Source: Clostridiales bacterium (GTDB lineage Bacteria > Bacillota > Clostridia > Saccharofermentanales > Saccharofermentanaceae). Taken from it: a DNA stretch of 64,000 bases. The position numbers and the translations under genes were made by a program. The notes beneath the pieces are model-generated. The model did not search any database. It was given only the letters and a program-made list of their open reading frames with translations, and was not told where the DNA came from. The DNA is taken from positions 62,001-126,000 of the forward strand of contig JAFSPU010000008.1 of the NCBI GenBank assembly GCA_017451265.1, in the 5' to 3' direction. Shown here piece by piece: positions 35,988-45,063 of the stretch. The number at the start of each line of letters is the position of its first letter. The first letter of the stretch is position 1.

Positions 35988-38413
35988 TATACTGTCTCCT
36001 CAAGGAGCTTCTCACAGATCCTTACGGACTCCATCGCATCAGCAGCATAATAGTCTCCGCCGATCTTCTTTACGACATCGTCGGTAACAACGGCACCGCC
36101 GCAGAAAGTCGGGATCGTGATCCCCTGCTCCTTCATCATTTTTATTGTTGCTTCCATAGAAACCACGGTCGTGGTCATAAGCGCAGACAGTCCCACCGCA
36201 ATGGGGTTATGCTCGCGGCAGGCATCGCAGACAGCTTCAGGGGGAACGTCCTTACCGAGGTCAATAACGTCGAAGCCGTAGCTTTGCAGCACCACCTTCA
36301 CGATGTTCTTGCCGATATCGTGAACGTCATTCTGCACCGTCGCTATAACAACGCAGCCCTTGGAGGGCCCGCTGTTACTTGTAAGCTTGTCCTTTATCTC
36401 GTCGAAAACGAGCTTCGCCGTCTCAGCCGAAACCATAAGCTGCGGCAGGAAGATGATACCCTTGTCGTAGTCACGGCCGACCTTGTCCAGTGCCGGCACG
36501 AGGTGATCTGAAACGATTGCGAGGGGCTCGATATCCATCGCCTTGACGGCATCGACAGCCTGGTGTTTCTGGCCCTTAACGATGGTCTTGAAAAGCGCGG
36601 ACTTGCCCTCAAGCTCGGCATCTGAAGGAGCCTGTCCTTCTGCAGAAGTTCCGGGAGCGGGAGCCGCACCGGGCTTGGCAACTACGTCGTTCATGTGACG
36701 GCTTATGTAGTCCTCGGCATTAACGTCGGAATAGTTCAGTACCTCGAAGGCATCGATCGCGCCCATAAGTTCCTTATCAAGAGGATTCAGGATAGGAAGC
36801 TTAAGTCCAGCGTAAAGTGCCATTACAAGGAAGGTCCTGTTTATGAGCGGGCGGTTAGGAAGACCGAAAGAAACATTGGAAAGGCCGAGTGCTGTCGGGC
36901 AGCCGAGCTTATCCGTAACAAGGCCCACGCATTTTGCTGTCTCGATTACTTCCTTCTGCTGAGCGCTCGCCGTAAGTACGAGCGAGTCGATAACTATCCT
37001 CTTATGTGAGATGCCGTACTTGGCGGCTTCGTTAATGATGCGCTGTGCTATCTCAAATCGCTGCGGCGCCGTAGGAGGTATACCGTCCTCATCGATACAA
37101 AGGCCGATAACCGTACCGCCGTATTTCTTTACAATCGGGAATACGGCATCCATTACTTCCTTCTTGCCGTTTACCGAGTTGATAAGCGGCAGACCATTAT
37201 AGATACGGCATGCCATCTCGAGTGTCTCGGGGTTCGAACTGTCGATCTGCAAAGGCAGGTCTATTACCTCCTGCAGATCCGTGATGAGCTCGACCATGAC
37301 AGCCGTCTCGTCTATACCGGGAACACCGACGTTAACATCAAGAACATCTGCACCGGCCTCCACCTGCGCAATACCTTCATCGACTATGTCATAGAGTCTG
37401 CCCTCCGCAAGAGCGAGCTTCATCTTTTTCTTACCCGTCGGGTTAAGGCGCTCTCCGCACCTGATAACGCGGTTTCTGAACTCCACGAGCGTCGTAGTAC
37501 CGCTGACGCGTGCGACTTCCTCTGCAGGAGTAAAGTTTACCTTCAGATCCGCAGTCTTTTCACAGCAGGCCTTGATGTGAGCCGGGGTCGTTCCGCAGCA
37601 GCCTCCGAATCCGCAGATGCCGGCCTCGGCAAACTTTCTTATGTAATCAGAGAACTCATCGGGTCCTACATCGTAATAAGTCTCACCGTCTCTGAACTTG
37701 GGAAGTCCCGCGTTAGGCTGAACAAGCATCGGGATCCTCGCGGTGTTGAGCATCCTCATTATGATCGGCTCGAGCTCGGAAGGACCGAGTGCACAGTTAA
37801 CTCCTACCACATCAGCACCAAGTGTCTGAATAAGAGAAACAGCCTGCTCGGGTGAGGCACCGGTAAGCATGTTGCCGTTCTCTTGGAAAGTGACGGAAAC
37901 AAAGAGCGGCTTATCAGTATTCTCCTTGACGGCAAGCATAGCGGCCTTAACCTCATACAAGTCGGTCATGGTCTCGATTATGAATCCGTCGACGAGGTCA
38001 CGGGCGATAATTACCTGCTCCCTGAACGCATCGACAGCATCCTCGAAGTCGAGGTCGCCCAGAGGCTTAAGAAGCTTACCCGTAGGAGCCATGTCATAGA
38101 AGACATAGACGTCTTTATCAGCTTCGTCAGCTGACTTAAGCGCGTTATTACAGGCTGCTGTGATCTGCTCCACGCGCATCTTCTCATCAGTGATATGAAA
38201 CTTATCCGCTCCGAATGTATTGGTAACAATGCAGGTGGATCCCGCATTAATGTAGTCAGTATGAATAGCACAAACGAGGTCTGAACGATCAACATTGATC
38301 TCGGCACTGTTAGTACCCGCAGGCACTCCCCTCGCCTGAAGCTGTGAACCGAATCCTCCGTCAAACACGAAGAACTCTTTACCTATTATTTCTCTTATAT
38401 CCATTTTAGCCAT
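35987..38413 (-). CDS. metH: Cobalamin-dependent methionine synthase core (no activation domain)
   Basis: Transfers a methyl group from methyltetrahydrofolate via B12 to homocysteine. 808 residues: homocysteine domain (about 1-290) with zinc cysteines in VGVNCALGP and GFGGCCGTTPAHI; folate/pterin domain (about 305-570; RCGERLNPTGKK, VDVNVGVPG); helical cap; B12 domain with the cobalt-ligand His in NDVHDIGKNIV. The C-terminal activation domain of E. coli MetH is absent; the neighbouring gene supplies it. ATG 38413 lies six bases after an extended -10 (TGATACACT) and has no ribosome site. Confidence 0.95.
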   Translation of the reverse strand: MAKMDIREIIGKEFFVFDGGFGSQLQARGVPAGTNSAEINVDRSDLVCAIHTDYINAGSTCIVTNTFGADKFHITDEKMRVEQITAACNNALKSADEADKDVYVFYDMAPTGKLLKPLGDLDFEDAVDAFREQVIIARDLVDGFIIETMTDLYEVKAAMLAVKENTDKPLFVSVTFQENGNMLTGASPEQAVSLIQTLGADVVGVNCALGPSELEPIIMRMLNTARIPMLVQPNAGLPKFRDGETYYDVGPDEFSDYIRKFAEAGICGFGGCCGTTPAHIKACCEKTADLKVNFTPAEEVARVSGTTTLVEFRNRVIRCGERLNPTGKKKMKLALAEGRLYDIVDEGIAQVEAGADVLDVNVGVPGIDETAVMVELITDLQEVIDLPLQIDSSNPETLEMACRIYNGLPLINSVNGKKEVMDAVFPIVKKYGGTVIGLCIDEDGIPPTAPQRFEIAQRIINEAAKYGISHKRIVIDSLVLTASAQQKEVIETAKCVGLVTDKLGCPTALGLSNVSFGLPNRPLINRTFLVMALYAGLKLPILNPLDKELMGAIDAFEVLNYSDVNAEDYISRHMNDVVAKPGAAPAPGTSAEGQAPSDAELEGKSALFKTIVKGQKHQAVDAVKAMDIEPLAIVSDHLVPALDKVGRDYDKGIIFLPQLMVSAETAKLVFDEIKDKLTSNSGPSKGCVVIATVQNDVHDIGKNIVKVVLQSYGFDVIDLGKDVPPEAVCDACREHNPIAVGLSALMTTTVVSMEATIKMMKEQGITIPTFCGGAVVTDDVVKKIGGDYYAADAMESVRICEKLLEETV

Positions 38414-38419
38414 AGCGTA

Positions 38420-38428
38420 AGTGTATCA
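38420..38428 (-). promoter_or_regulatory. Extended -10 promoter, apparent leaderless start of metH
   Basis: Minus strand TGATACACT, six bases TACGCT, then ATG 38413. No Shine-Dalgarno sequence. Read-through from the upstream gene is also possible. Confidence 0.5.
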
Positions 38429-38431
38429 CAT

Positions 38432-38980
38432 TTATCCTACAAACCCGATGATTCCGGTCATAGACTTGAACGGATGCATGAGGCAGCCGTCGTCCAATGT
38501 AAGACCCATCTTCGAAATCTCAGGAATGTTATCAAATATCTGTTTTTGCAAAGTCAAAGGCACATCGCCGTACCCTGGAGCAAAACGGAAAGTCTGAGAC
38601 TTCAGACCGAGTTTTTTCTGATACTCATTGGTTACTTCTTCGATATAAGCATTAGCCGCAGCATCGAACAGTACCATCTTCGCGGGCTCGGAGTCCTTCA
38701 AACGGTCGATACGCTTATCCACGGCAGCTCCCAACGTGGAGATAAGAAAAGCTACCGAATCTGATCCGCCTTTGGCGAAGATCTCCTGCAGACTCTTAAA
38801 GCTTATATCTATAGGGCATTCGGAGATCTTATAATATTTGACCGTAAAAACAGGACGAGCGACCGACTTTACCTCGCCGATCGCTTTACGTACCATAGTA
38901 ATCTGCTCTTCAGAAGCCTCGCTTTTGAAGTTCAGGTATAATAATGTCCTTTTCTCAAGCTCCGTTAATTCGGAATTCAA
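38432..38980 (-). CDS. Stand-alone methionine synthase activation-domain protein
   Basis: 182 residues. The segment RFAPGYGDVPLTLQKQIF followed by LTLDDGCLMHPFKSMTGIIGF corresponds to the RxxxGY SAM-binding motif of the MetH activation domain, which supports reductive methylation of oxidised cobalamin. The gene lies 18 bases before metH, which lacks this domain, so the two probably form a split enzyme. The start is TTG 38980, overlapping the HIT-gene stop (TTGA) with GGAG 8 bases upstream. The assignment rests on the motif and context. Confidence 0.82.
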   Translation of the reverse strand: MNSELTELEKRTLLYLNFKSEASEEQITMVRKAIGEVKSVARPVFTVKYYKISECPIDISFKSLQEIFAKGGSDSVAFLISTLGAAVDKRIDRLKDSEPAKMVLFDAAANAYIEEVTNEYQKKLGLKSQTFRFAPGYGDVPLTLQKQIFDNIPEISKMGLTLDDGCLMHPFKSMTGIIGFVG

Positions 38981-39318
38981 ATCATCTTCTCCGTAAGCTT
39001 AATGCCTCCGATGACGTGGAAGTGTACATGCTTTACCGTCTGTCCGCCATCCTCACCGCAGTTATTGATAACGCGGAAACCGTTACCCAGACCGTCGATC
39101 TCGGCAACCTTTGCAACAGCCTTGGAGACCGCACCGAGATACTCCGCGCCGTCTTCAGCCTTGGAGATATCGATAATGTCATCGAAGTGCTTCTTGGGAA
39201 CAACGAGAACGTGTGTCGGTGCAACAGGGTTAATGTCCCTGAAGCACAGAACCTTCTCGTCCTCATATACCTTTGTTGAAGGGATCTTGCCCTCGATGAT
39301 GTCACAGAAAATGCACAT
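38977..39318 (-). CDS. HIT family nucleotide-binding hydrolase (Hint type)
   Basis: 113 residues. The HIT box HVHFHVIGG near the C-terminus supplies the catalytic histidine; MCIFCDIIEGKIPSTKVYED and PKKHFDDI are typical of Hint/PKCI proteins, which hydrolyse purine phosphoramidates such as aminoacyl-AMP. Position directly after alaS is fitting, as aminoacyl-adenylates are Hint substrates. GGAGG lies 8 bases before the ATG. Confidence 0.93.
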   Translation of the reverse strand: MCIFCDIIEGKIPSTKVYEDEKVLCFRDINPVAPTHVLVVPKKHFDDIIDISKAEDGAEYLGAVSKAVAKVAEIDGLGNGFRVINNCGEDGGQTVKHVHFHVIGGIKLTEKMI

Positions 39319-39322
39319 GGAA

Positions 39323-42004
39323 TTATCCTCCGATCTGATCCTTGAGAACGTCCTCGACAGCCTTCAGAGCCTCGCCGAGCTTGCTTGCGTCCTTACCGCC
39401 GGCCTGAGCCATGTCAGGTCTTCCGCCGCCACCGCCGCCGCAGATCTTGGCAGCCTCACGGATGATGTTACCGCAGTGAGCCTTCATGTCGTTGGCAGCC
39501 TTTGTTGCCATTGCTGTGAACAGGACCTTACCGCCTACGTCACTTGCAAGGAATACGACTGCAGCCTTGTCGGCGAACTTGTCTCTGATCTTATCAGCTG
39601 TGTCGCGGAGTGAAGGTGCATCCTCAGCATCGCACTTGGCGATAACTGCGCTTACGCCGTTGATCTCTACAGCCTTGGCAACAGCCTCATCAGCGAAGTT
39701 ACCTGCAGCCGCCTTCTTCATGGAAGCGATCTCCTTCTGGGAAGCCTTGAGCTCTGCAAGAACAGAAGCGCTCTTCTCTGCGATCTGGTCGTGGTTGACC
39801 TTAAGTGCGGAAGCTGTCTCCTTGATGAGAGCTCTGTCAGCCTTAGCCATCTCGTAGCACTTGGCACCCGTAACAGCCTCGATTCTTCTTGTACCGGAAG
39901 CGATACCTGTCTCGGATACGATCCTGAACTGACCTGCCTGAGATGTGGACTTAAGATGTGTACCGCCGCAGAACTCGAGGTCGAAAGCGTTCTCGAAGTC
40001 GCCTACGGAAACTACTCTTACAGTCTCGCCGTACTTCTCACCGAAGATAGCGATGGCGCCGAGCTTCTTAGCCTCATCGATGCTCATCTCCTTGGTGATG
40101 ACGGGCAGATCCTGAAGGATAACGTCATTGACGATAGTCTCTACCTTATCGATCTCTTCCTCAGTCATTGCCTGGAAGTGGTTGAAGTCAAATCTCAATC
40201 TGTCCAGACCTACGAAGGAACCTGCCTGCTCGACGTGTGTTCCGAGAACGGATCTCAGTGCAGCGAGCAGCATATGTGTAGCGGTGTGGTTACGTGCGAT
40301 GGCAAGTCTGCTCTTGGGATCGACCTTAACCTCAGCCTCAGTGCCCTTCTTAACAGTTCCCTCAGTGATGGAGACTGTATGCAGATACTTGCCGGAAGAA
40401 TCCTTATCAACGGACTTGATAACTGCCTTGAAGCCGTCACCCTCGATAGTACCTTCATCGTGGATCTGACCGCCCATTGTGGCATAAGCTGTAGTCCTGT
40501 CGAGAATGAGGATAGCCTCGTCACCCGAAAAAGCTTCATCCTCGGAGAAAAGATTACCCTCTTCGTCCTTCTTGATGATGTGCTGGATAGTACCCTCGCA
40601 GGTAAGTGCATCGTATCCTGCGTAGTAAGTTACGGAAATATCGGATGTAACATCCTCGGGAAGTGCCGTTCCGCCCCAAGCGGTATCGACCTTCTCCTTA
40701 GTAGCTGCACGGGCTGCATCCTTCTGCTTCTTCATGGCAGCCTTGAAGCCTTCCTCATCTACGGAAAGACCTGCGTCCTTAGCGATCTCCTTGGTGAGGT
40801 CCAGAGGGAAGCCGTATGTGTCGTGAAGCTTGAATGCATCCTCGCCTGCAAGCTCTGTCTTGCCTTCTTTCTTAGCAGACTCGATCATGTCATTCAGGAT
40901 CTCGGTTCCGGCAGCAACTGTTCTGTGGAAAGCCTCCTCCTCGAGAGCGATGATCTTCATGATGTAGTCATGTCTTACAGCGAGGTCAGGATATGCATCC
41001 TTATTCTGATCGATAACGACTTCTGCAACCTCTGTCAGGAACAGTCTCTCGATACCGAGGAGACGGCCGAATCTTGCAGCTCTTCTCATGAGTCTTCTCA
41101 GTACGTAACCGCGGCCCTCGTTGGAAGGAAGAACTCCGTCGGAGATCATCATGGTGGAAGATCTCATGTGGTCTGTGATAACTCGGATAGCTACGTCGTC
41201 ATCGTGATTAGCATGATATGTCTTGCCTGCAATGTTACATACAGTGTCAAGGATCTTTCTTACGGTATCTACCTCAAAGAGGTTATCAACACCCTGCATT
41301 ACGCAGGCTACTCTCTCGAGGCCGGCACCTGTATCAATATTCTTCTGCTTGAGAGGGAGGTAAGAGCCGTCCTCCTGACGGTCGAACTGTGAGAAAACGA
41401 GGTTCCAGATTTCAACAAATCTGTCACACTCACAGCCGGGCTTACAGTCAGGCTTACCGCAGCCGTGCTCGATTCCTCTGTCGAAATAGATCTCGGAGCA
41501 GGGGCCACAGGGACCTGTACCGTGCTCCCAGAAGTTATCTTCCTTGCCGAGTCTGGTGATCCTCTCCTCGGGAATGCCGATCTTATCCCTCCAGATGGCG
41601 AAAGCCTCATCATCTTCAACGAATACCGAAGGATAGAGCTTCTCAGGCTCGATCTCGAGTGTCTGTGTAAGGAACTCCCATGCCCACGGGATAACCTCAT
41701 CCTTGAAGTAATCGCCGAAGGAAAAGTTTCCGAGCATCTCGAAGTATGTGCCGTGTCTTGATGTGTGGCCTACGTTCTCGATATCGGGAGTACGGATGCA
41801 CTTCTGGCATGTCGTAACTCTCTTGCGCGGGGGTGTCTCGGCTCCCGTGAAGTACGGCTTCATAGGTGTCATACCCGCATTGATAAGAAGGATCGAAGGA
41901 TCGTTCTGAGGTACAAGCGAGAATGACGGAAGTCTCAAGTGTCCCTTGGACTCAAAAAATGAAAGGTATCTTTCTCTAATCTCATTTAAGCCGAGAGGTT
42001 CCAT
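39323..42004 (-). CDS. alaS: Alanyl-tRNA synthetase
   Basis: Charges tRNA-Ala. 893 residues: class II aminoacylation core (LPSFSLVPQNDPSILLINAGM; RVTTCQKCIRTPDIENVGHT), tRNA-recognition region, editing domain with HTATHMLLAALR and the zinc cysteine of FCGGTHLKST, and C-terminal DHHA1-like domain ending GGGGGGRPDMAQAGG. AAGGAG precedes the ATG. No T-box was found in the 27-base gap to the WYL gene. Confidence 0.97.
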   Translation of the reverse strand: MEPLGLNEIRERYLSFFESKGHLRLPSFSLVPQNDPSILLINAGMTPMKPYFTGAETPPRKRVTTCQKCIRTPDIENVGHTSRHGTYFEMLGNFSFGDYFKDEVIPWAWEFLTQTLEIEPEKLYPSVFVEDDEAFAIWRDKIGIPEERITRLGKEDNFWEHGTGPCGPCSEIYFDRGIEHGCGKPDCKPGCECDRFVEIWNLVFSQFDRQEDGSYLPLKQKNIDTGAGLERVACVMQGVDNLFEVDTVRKILDTVCNIAGKTYHANHDDDVAIRVITDHMRSSTMMISDGVLPSNEGRGYVLRRLMRRAARFGRLLGIERLFLTEVAEVVIDQNKDAYPDLAVRHDYIMKIIALEEEAFHRTVAAGTEILNDMIESAKKEGKTELAGEDAFKLHDTYGFPLDLTKEIAKDAGLSVDEEGFKAAMKKQKDAARAATKEKVDTAWGGTALPEDVTSDISVTYYAGYDALTCEGTIQHIIKKDEEGNLFSEDEAFSGDEAILILDRTTAYATMGGQIHDEGTIEGDGFKAVIKSVDKDSSGKYLHTVSITEGTVKKGTEAEVKVDPKSRLAIARNHTATHMLLAALRSVLGTHVEQAGSFVGLDRLRFDFNHFQAMTEEEIDKVETIVNDVILQDLPVITKEMSIDEAKKLGAIAIFGEKYGETVRVVSVGDFENAFDLEFCGGTHLKSTSQAGQFRIVSETGIASGTRRIEAVTGAKCYEMAKADRALIKETASALKVNHDQIAEKSASVLAELKASQKEIASMKKAAAGNFADEAVAKAVEINGVSAVIAKCDAEDAPSLRDTADKIRDKFADKAAVVFLASDVGGKVLFTAMATKAANDMKAHCGNIIREAAKICGGGGGGRPDMAQAGGKDASKLGEALKAVEDVLKDQIGG

Positions 42005-42031
42005 ATATATAACACTCCTTTTCTTTTAAAC

Positions 42032-43099
42032 CTATGAATTGTAGCACACTTCCAGTGCCTTTTTAAGATACTGTTCATAGCGATTTCTGACCTCTTCGTC
42101 ATCAATGGCCATATTAACGCCCTCATACATGCAGACTTTGAACAGTTTATCGAAGAAAGGCGGCACGAGTCCGGCCTCTACAGTAAACTTGATAAGACCG
42201 TTGGAGATCTTGTCTGAGATGATGGTCGTCTTCATGTCTTCAGAGAATCCCGTATACGCCTTAAGAAGCTCCTTCTCGTTGTCGCTTGAGAGCGTGATGG
42301 TGACGAATCGGTCATCCTTACCCTTGTAAGAATAAGCATCTATCGAAGTCTTCATGTACCTCTTAAGCACATCTTCCCTGTCGCCTTTAAAACCGACATA
42401 TTTATCGGAAGGGCTGAAGTTGACCCTCCTCATACGGTCTAATCTGTATGTCTTTATTGCCTCATTCTTGGTGCTTCCCGCTTCCACCGCAGCATTATCA
42501 ACTGCGATCAGGTAGTAATGGGACTTTTTAAAGTCGAGGCCGAGCGGAGATACATGCTTCTCAGATGTTCCCCTGATGCCGGAAGCCACCAGGTATCCGT
42601 ACTCGAAAGTAAGTACGAGACCGTCTTCGATGGCTGTCCTGATCGTATTAAGGAGGTACATGGACCTTTTCTGCACCTGCCTGTCATCATGAGGGACGAT
42701 CGAATTGTATCCGGACGTAAAATAAGTCGGATACATCGCCTTGATCTTCTCGCACAGGCCGCTGTCGATGAAGTCAGTGGCATTGATCGCATCTACGATA
42801 AGTCTCGCCTCGTCGTAGGTCAGATCGCCCTTGATCTCGCCTCTTTTATAGGTCTTACCGTCAAGCTCTATCCAGGGAGCATTTTCATCGCAGATTCCTA
42901 CCGCACGGGCAAACTCATTGATCCTGTCAATATCAGAGTAGATGGACTTCCTTTCGAATTCCGCTCCGGTCATCTCATTAAGATAAGCCATCATATCGGC
43001 CATGGTCGTTCCGTCACCCGGCGCCTCGGCCTTAACGTATTTTCTGAAGTAATGATAAAGGTAAAGAAGTTTCAGCTTGGAATACTCGGTATTAGGCAT
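42032..43099 (-). CDS. WYL-domain transcriptional regulator
   Basis: 355 residues from ATG 43099 with GGAGG 7 bases upstream; earlier codons lack a site. The N-terminal 90 residues form a winged helix-turn-helix (KLKLLYLYHYFRKYV, MLLNE-like TMADMMAYLNEMTGAEFERKSI). A WYL domain follows at about 155-240 (VLTFEYGYLVASGIRGTSEKHVSPLGL, HYYLIAVD), then a C-terminal WCX-like part. WYL proteins sense small ligands or nucleic acids. It heads the operon with alaS and metH and may regulate it. The ligand is unknown. Confidence 0.88.
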   Translation of the reverse strand: MPNTEYSKLKLLYLYHYFRKYVKAEAPGDGTTMADMMAYLNEMTGAEFERKSIYSDIDRINEFARAVGICDENAPWIELDGKTYKRGEIKGDLTYDEARLIVDAINATDFIDSGLCEKIKAMYPTYFTSGYNSIVPHDDRQVQKRSMYLLNTIRTAIEDGLVLTFEYGYLVASGIRGTSEKHVSPLGLDFKKSHYYLIAVDNAAVEAGSTKNEAIKTYRLDRMRRVNFSPSDKYVGFKGDREDVLKRYMKTSIDAYSYKGKDDRFVTITLSSDNEKELLKAYTGFSEDMKTTIISDKISNGLIKFTVEAGLVPPFFDKLFKVCMYEGVNMAIDDEEVRNRYEQYLKKALEVCYNS

Positions 43100-43157
43100 A
43101 TAAAAACCTCCTCGCAGTAGTACTATTAATTGTACACCACAAGGAGGCTGATACATG

Positions 43158-44267
43158 TTACATCTTGTACTGCCTGTTTATCCTCACTTCAGGGCGCGTA
43201 TCCGTCAGGTACAGGTACAGCAGGAACACCCACTCAAGCGGCTTCATCAGGATGTAGATCAAGTCTGCCCTGCCCGGCGTCGTTATGATGTTGGACAGCG
43301 GGTAGCCGTAAGTGTCGTATACATGTCGTATCCACCTGTGGAAGCGGGGGAACCTCTCCGCAACAGACTCCTCAAAAGCATTCGCAATGCAAAGCTGCCT
43401 GTTGACGACGATTATAGCCCCGCGGCGCTTACCGTATCTTACGGGCTTCACGAGATTCTTATGCCCTCCCGCTGCAACGGTACACAGGTAGTGTCCTTCA
43501 TATTCCATAGGCGGAGGCGGTATCTGCTGAGAAAAAGTCCAGTCCGCAGTGTCGGTGAAAGCTTTTAAAGGCGCATCGAGTCCCTGCCCCGCGAGCACCG
43601 CCATTATCTCTATCAGTGCGACAAAAAAGAAAAGCGCCAGGAAGATCGGCAGAGAATACTGCGATGCGCGCTGCACTTTCATGTAAAGCCACATGAGGTT
43701 CTTGCGGTCCTCGAAATCATCTTTTCTCGAACTGAAGTACTTGGACTGCGCCTTAATACAGCTTCTTACCGCATCTACTGACAGGATAAGGATGTTGAAG
43801 TGATACAGGTAAAACAGAAAATCGAACGGAGTGCTAAATTGATTAGTAAGCTGTACCGCAAATGCAATCCCCGCCACATTCAAAAGTATTACGAGCGCTG
43901 TTGACATTACTGTTATCAGAGGCGGCAGTTTTTCCGGTACAAAATAGATTAATGTGAATAAACCTATAAAACCGAAGACAAAGCACAGCATGACAGGCCA
44001 GCCGTATTCTCCGGAAATAGGATAATGAAGCTGACCCTGATAGATCGGCTCGTACCATTCTCCGTTACAATCAAACAAAGCGAGCAGCAGCAGATACATG
44101 AAACCGCCGATAAGTACAGTTAAAGTACTTGCGGCTATCCTGCTTTTACGGGCATCCTTTATCCAGTTCTTGATATTCCATACGGTGAACGCGAGAGGAA
44201 TAAGGACAGTGATGATTATAAGCAGCGCATACTCAAAGAAGGCCACAAACATAAATTCAAATTCCAT
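43158..44267 (-). CDS. Polytopic membrane protein with conserved C-terminal domain (DUF6688-like)
   Basis: 369 residues from ATG 44267. About six membrane helices occupy residues 1-230; the C-terminal 140 residues contain GHYLCTVAAGGHKNLVKPVR, RGAIIVVNRQLCIANAFEE and LMKPLEWVFLLYLYL, which I associate from memory with DUF6688 (moderate certainty). The function is unknown. AGGAGG lies 15 bases upstream of the ATG, unusually far, and sits almost at the 5' end of the mRNA if the -10 box TGGTATCAT at 44298 is used. Confidence 0.7.
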   Translation of the reverse strand: MEFEFMFVAFFEYALLIIITVLIPLAFTVWNIKNWIKDARKSRIAASTLTVLIGGFMYLLLLALFDCNGEWYEPIYQGQLHYPISGEYGWPVMLCFVFGFIGLFTLIYFVPEKLPPLITVMSTALVILLNVAGIAFAVQLTNQFSTPFDFLFYLYHFNILILSVDAVRSCIKAQSKYFSSRKDDFEDRKNLMWLYMKVQRASQYSLPIFLALFFFVALIEIMAVLAGQGLDAPLKAFTDTADWTFSQQIPPPPMEYEGHYLCTVAAGGHKNLVKPVRYGKRRGAIIVVNRQLCIANAFEESVAERFPRFHRWIRHVYDTYGYPLSNIITTPGRADLIYILMKPLEWVFLLYLYLTDTRPEVRINRQYKM

Positions 44268-44297
44268 AATCTTTATATCTATCCTCCTGACAGCGGT

Positions 44298-44306
44298 ATG
44301 ATACCA
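44298..44306 (-). promoter_or_regulatory. Extended -10 promoter
   Basis: Minus strand TGGTATCAT; the mRNA would begin about six bases later, just before AGGAGG. Confidence 0.45.
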
Positions 44307-44397
44307 CGCCATTCATCGAGAAGCAAGATATATTTATCGTAATTCGATATTGTTTTATTGGATTTCAAGAGTACTCGTTACTAAATAGGCATATAAT

Positions 44398-44423
44398 AAC
44401 CGGGGCATCTGCAGCCGCCCCGG
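44398..44423 (-). terminator. Probable terminator of the helical-protein gene
   Basis: Stem CCGGGGC/GCCCCGG with a ten-base loop, followed on the minus strand by TTATTATAT. The T-run is poor. Confidence 0.6.
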
Positions 44424-44430
44424 CGTAGGA

Positions 44431-44892
44431 TCAGACGCACATATTCTGCTTGGACTGTCTGGATTTGACGGTCTTTACCGAAGCCGCAAAAATCTTATGG
44501 ATACCTGTAACTGATTCGACGATCGCTTCTCTAACCGTGTTATTTTTATCAAGCGTTCCGCAGAACTCCAGATATACCAGAAGTCTTCCCGAGGAATAGA
44601 ATCCCTTCTCAAGATTCTCGGTAAATCTGTCTCTTCCGATAGACTCAGAGGTGAGGCTTGCCGCCGCGATCATGCACATCATCTCCTGGAAAAGAAGATT
44701 ACCCATGGATGTATGACCTTCATTCTTAAGAGTTCCGATGTATCCGTAAAGAACTATGCACACTCCGTTAACAAGCTCCCTAAGATCCGAACTGTTTCGC
44801 TTTCCGCTGCCGGAATTATTCTGGGGCTCATTGCCTGAACCGGCTGTCTCGGGTGCGGGCAGTGTCTGTTCAATAGTCTCTGTCTCATTCAT
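44431..44892 (-). CDS. Helical protein of unknown function
   Basis: 153 residues from ATG 44892 (AAGGAG 10 bases upstream; the upstream TTG is too close to the site). The first 40 residues are disordered (Gly/Asn/Ser-rich). The rest reads as four amphipathic helices (ELVNGVCIVLYGYIG, SMGNLLFQEMMCMIAAASL, RFTENLEKGFYSSGRLLVYLEF, VREAIVESVTGIHKIFAASV). This recalls the four-helix-bundle proteins of the S23/IVP type, but no diagnostic motif is present. It stands alone with its own terminator. Function unknown. Confidence 0.6.
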   Translation of the reverse strand: MNETETIEQTLPAPETAGSGNEPQNNSGSGKRNSSDLRELVNGVCIVLYGYIGTLKNEGHTSMGNLLFQEMMCMIAAASLTSESIGRDRFTENLEKGFYSSGRLLVYLEFCGTLDKNNTVREAIVESVTGIHKIFAASVKTVKSRQSKQNMCV

Positions 44893-44975
44893 TGTTATCA
44901 ATCTCCTTAATCATTAATCATTGCCGGCAACCCAAGCGTAGCAGGAAACGGGGGTGGGAATCACCTGCAAATTCT

Positions 44976-45026
44976 CGACAATTTCCGACAATTTTTGTCG
45001 AATAAGACAAAGACCCGTGATAGAAT
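44976..45026 (+). promoter_or_regulatory. CGACA half-site cluster and -10 box upstream of the DUF1015 operon
   Basis: CGACA occurs at 44976 and 44986, and its inverse TGTCG at 44996, exactly 10 bases apart. The last two make the palindrome CGACAATTTTTGTCG. TAGAAT at 45021-45026 is a likely -10. The one-turn spacing suggests a repressor or activator site. Confidence 0.5.
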
Positions 45027-45063
45027 AGGCGATGTATTTAATTTTTATATAAAGGAATTTACC

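Noticed and set aside
39791-41392. 533-codon open frame on the plus strand opposite alaS
   Set aside because: It is antisense to a certain alaS gene and has a composition typical of a codon-bias shadow (many Ser, Leu, Val, Cys). No ribosome site or motif.
42005-42031. T-box leader before alaS
   Set aside because: Only 27 bases separate alaS from the WYL gene; no stem-loop or T-box consensus is possible there. The 66 bases before proS are also too short.
44431-44892. Avd-type accessory protein of a diversity-generating retroelement
   Set aside because: The helical layout is only generally similar; no reverse transcriptase, template repeat or variable repeat is nearby.
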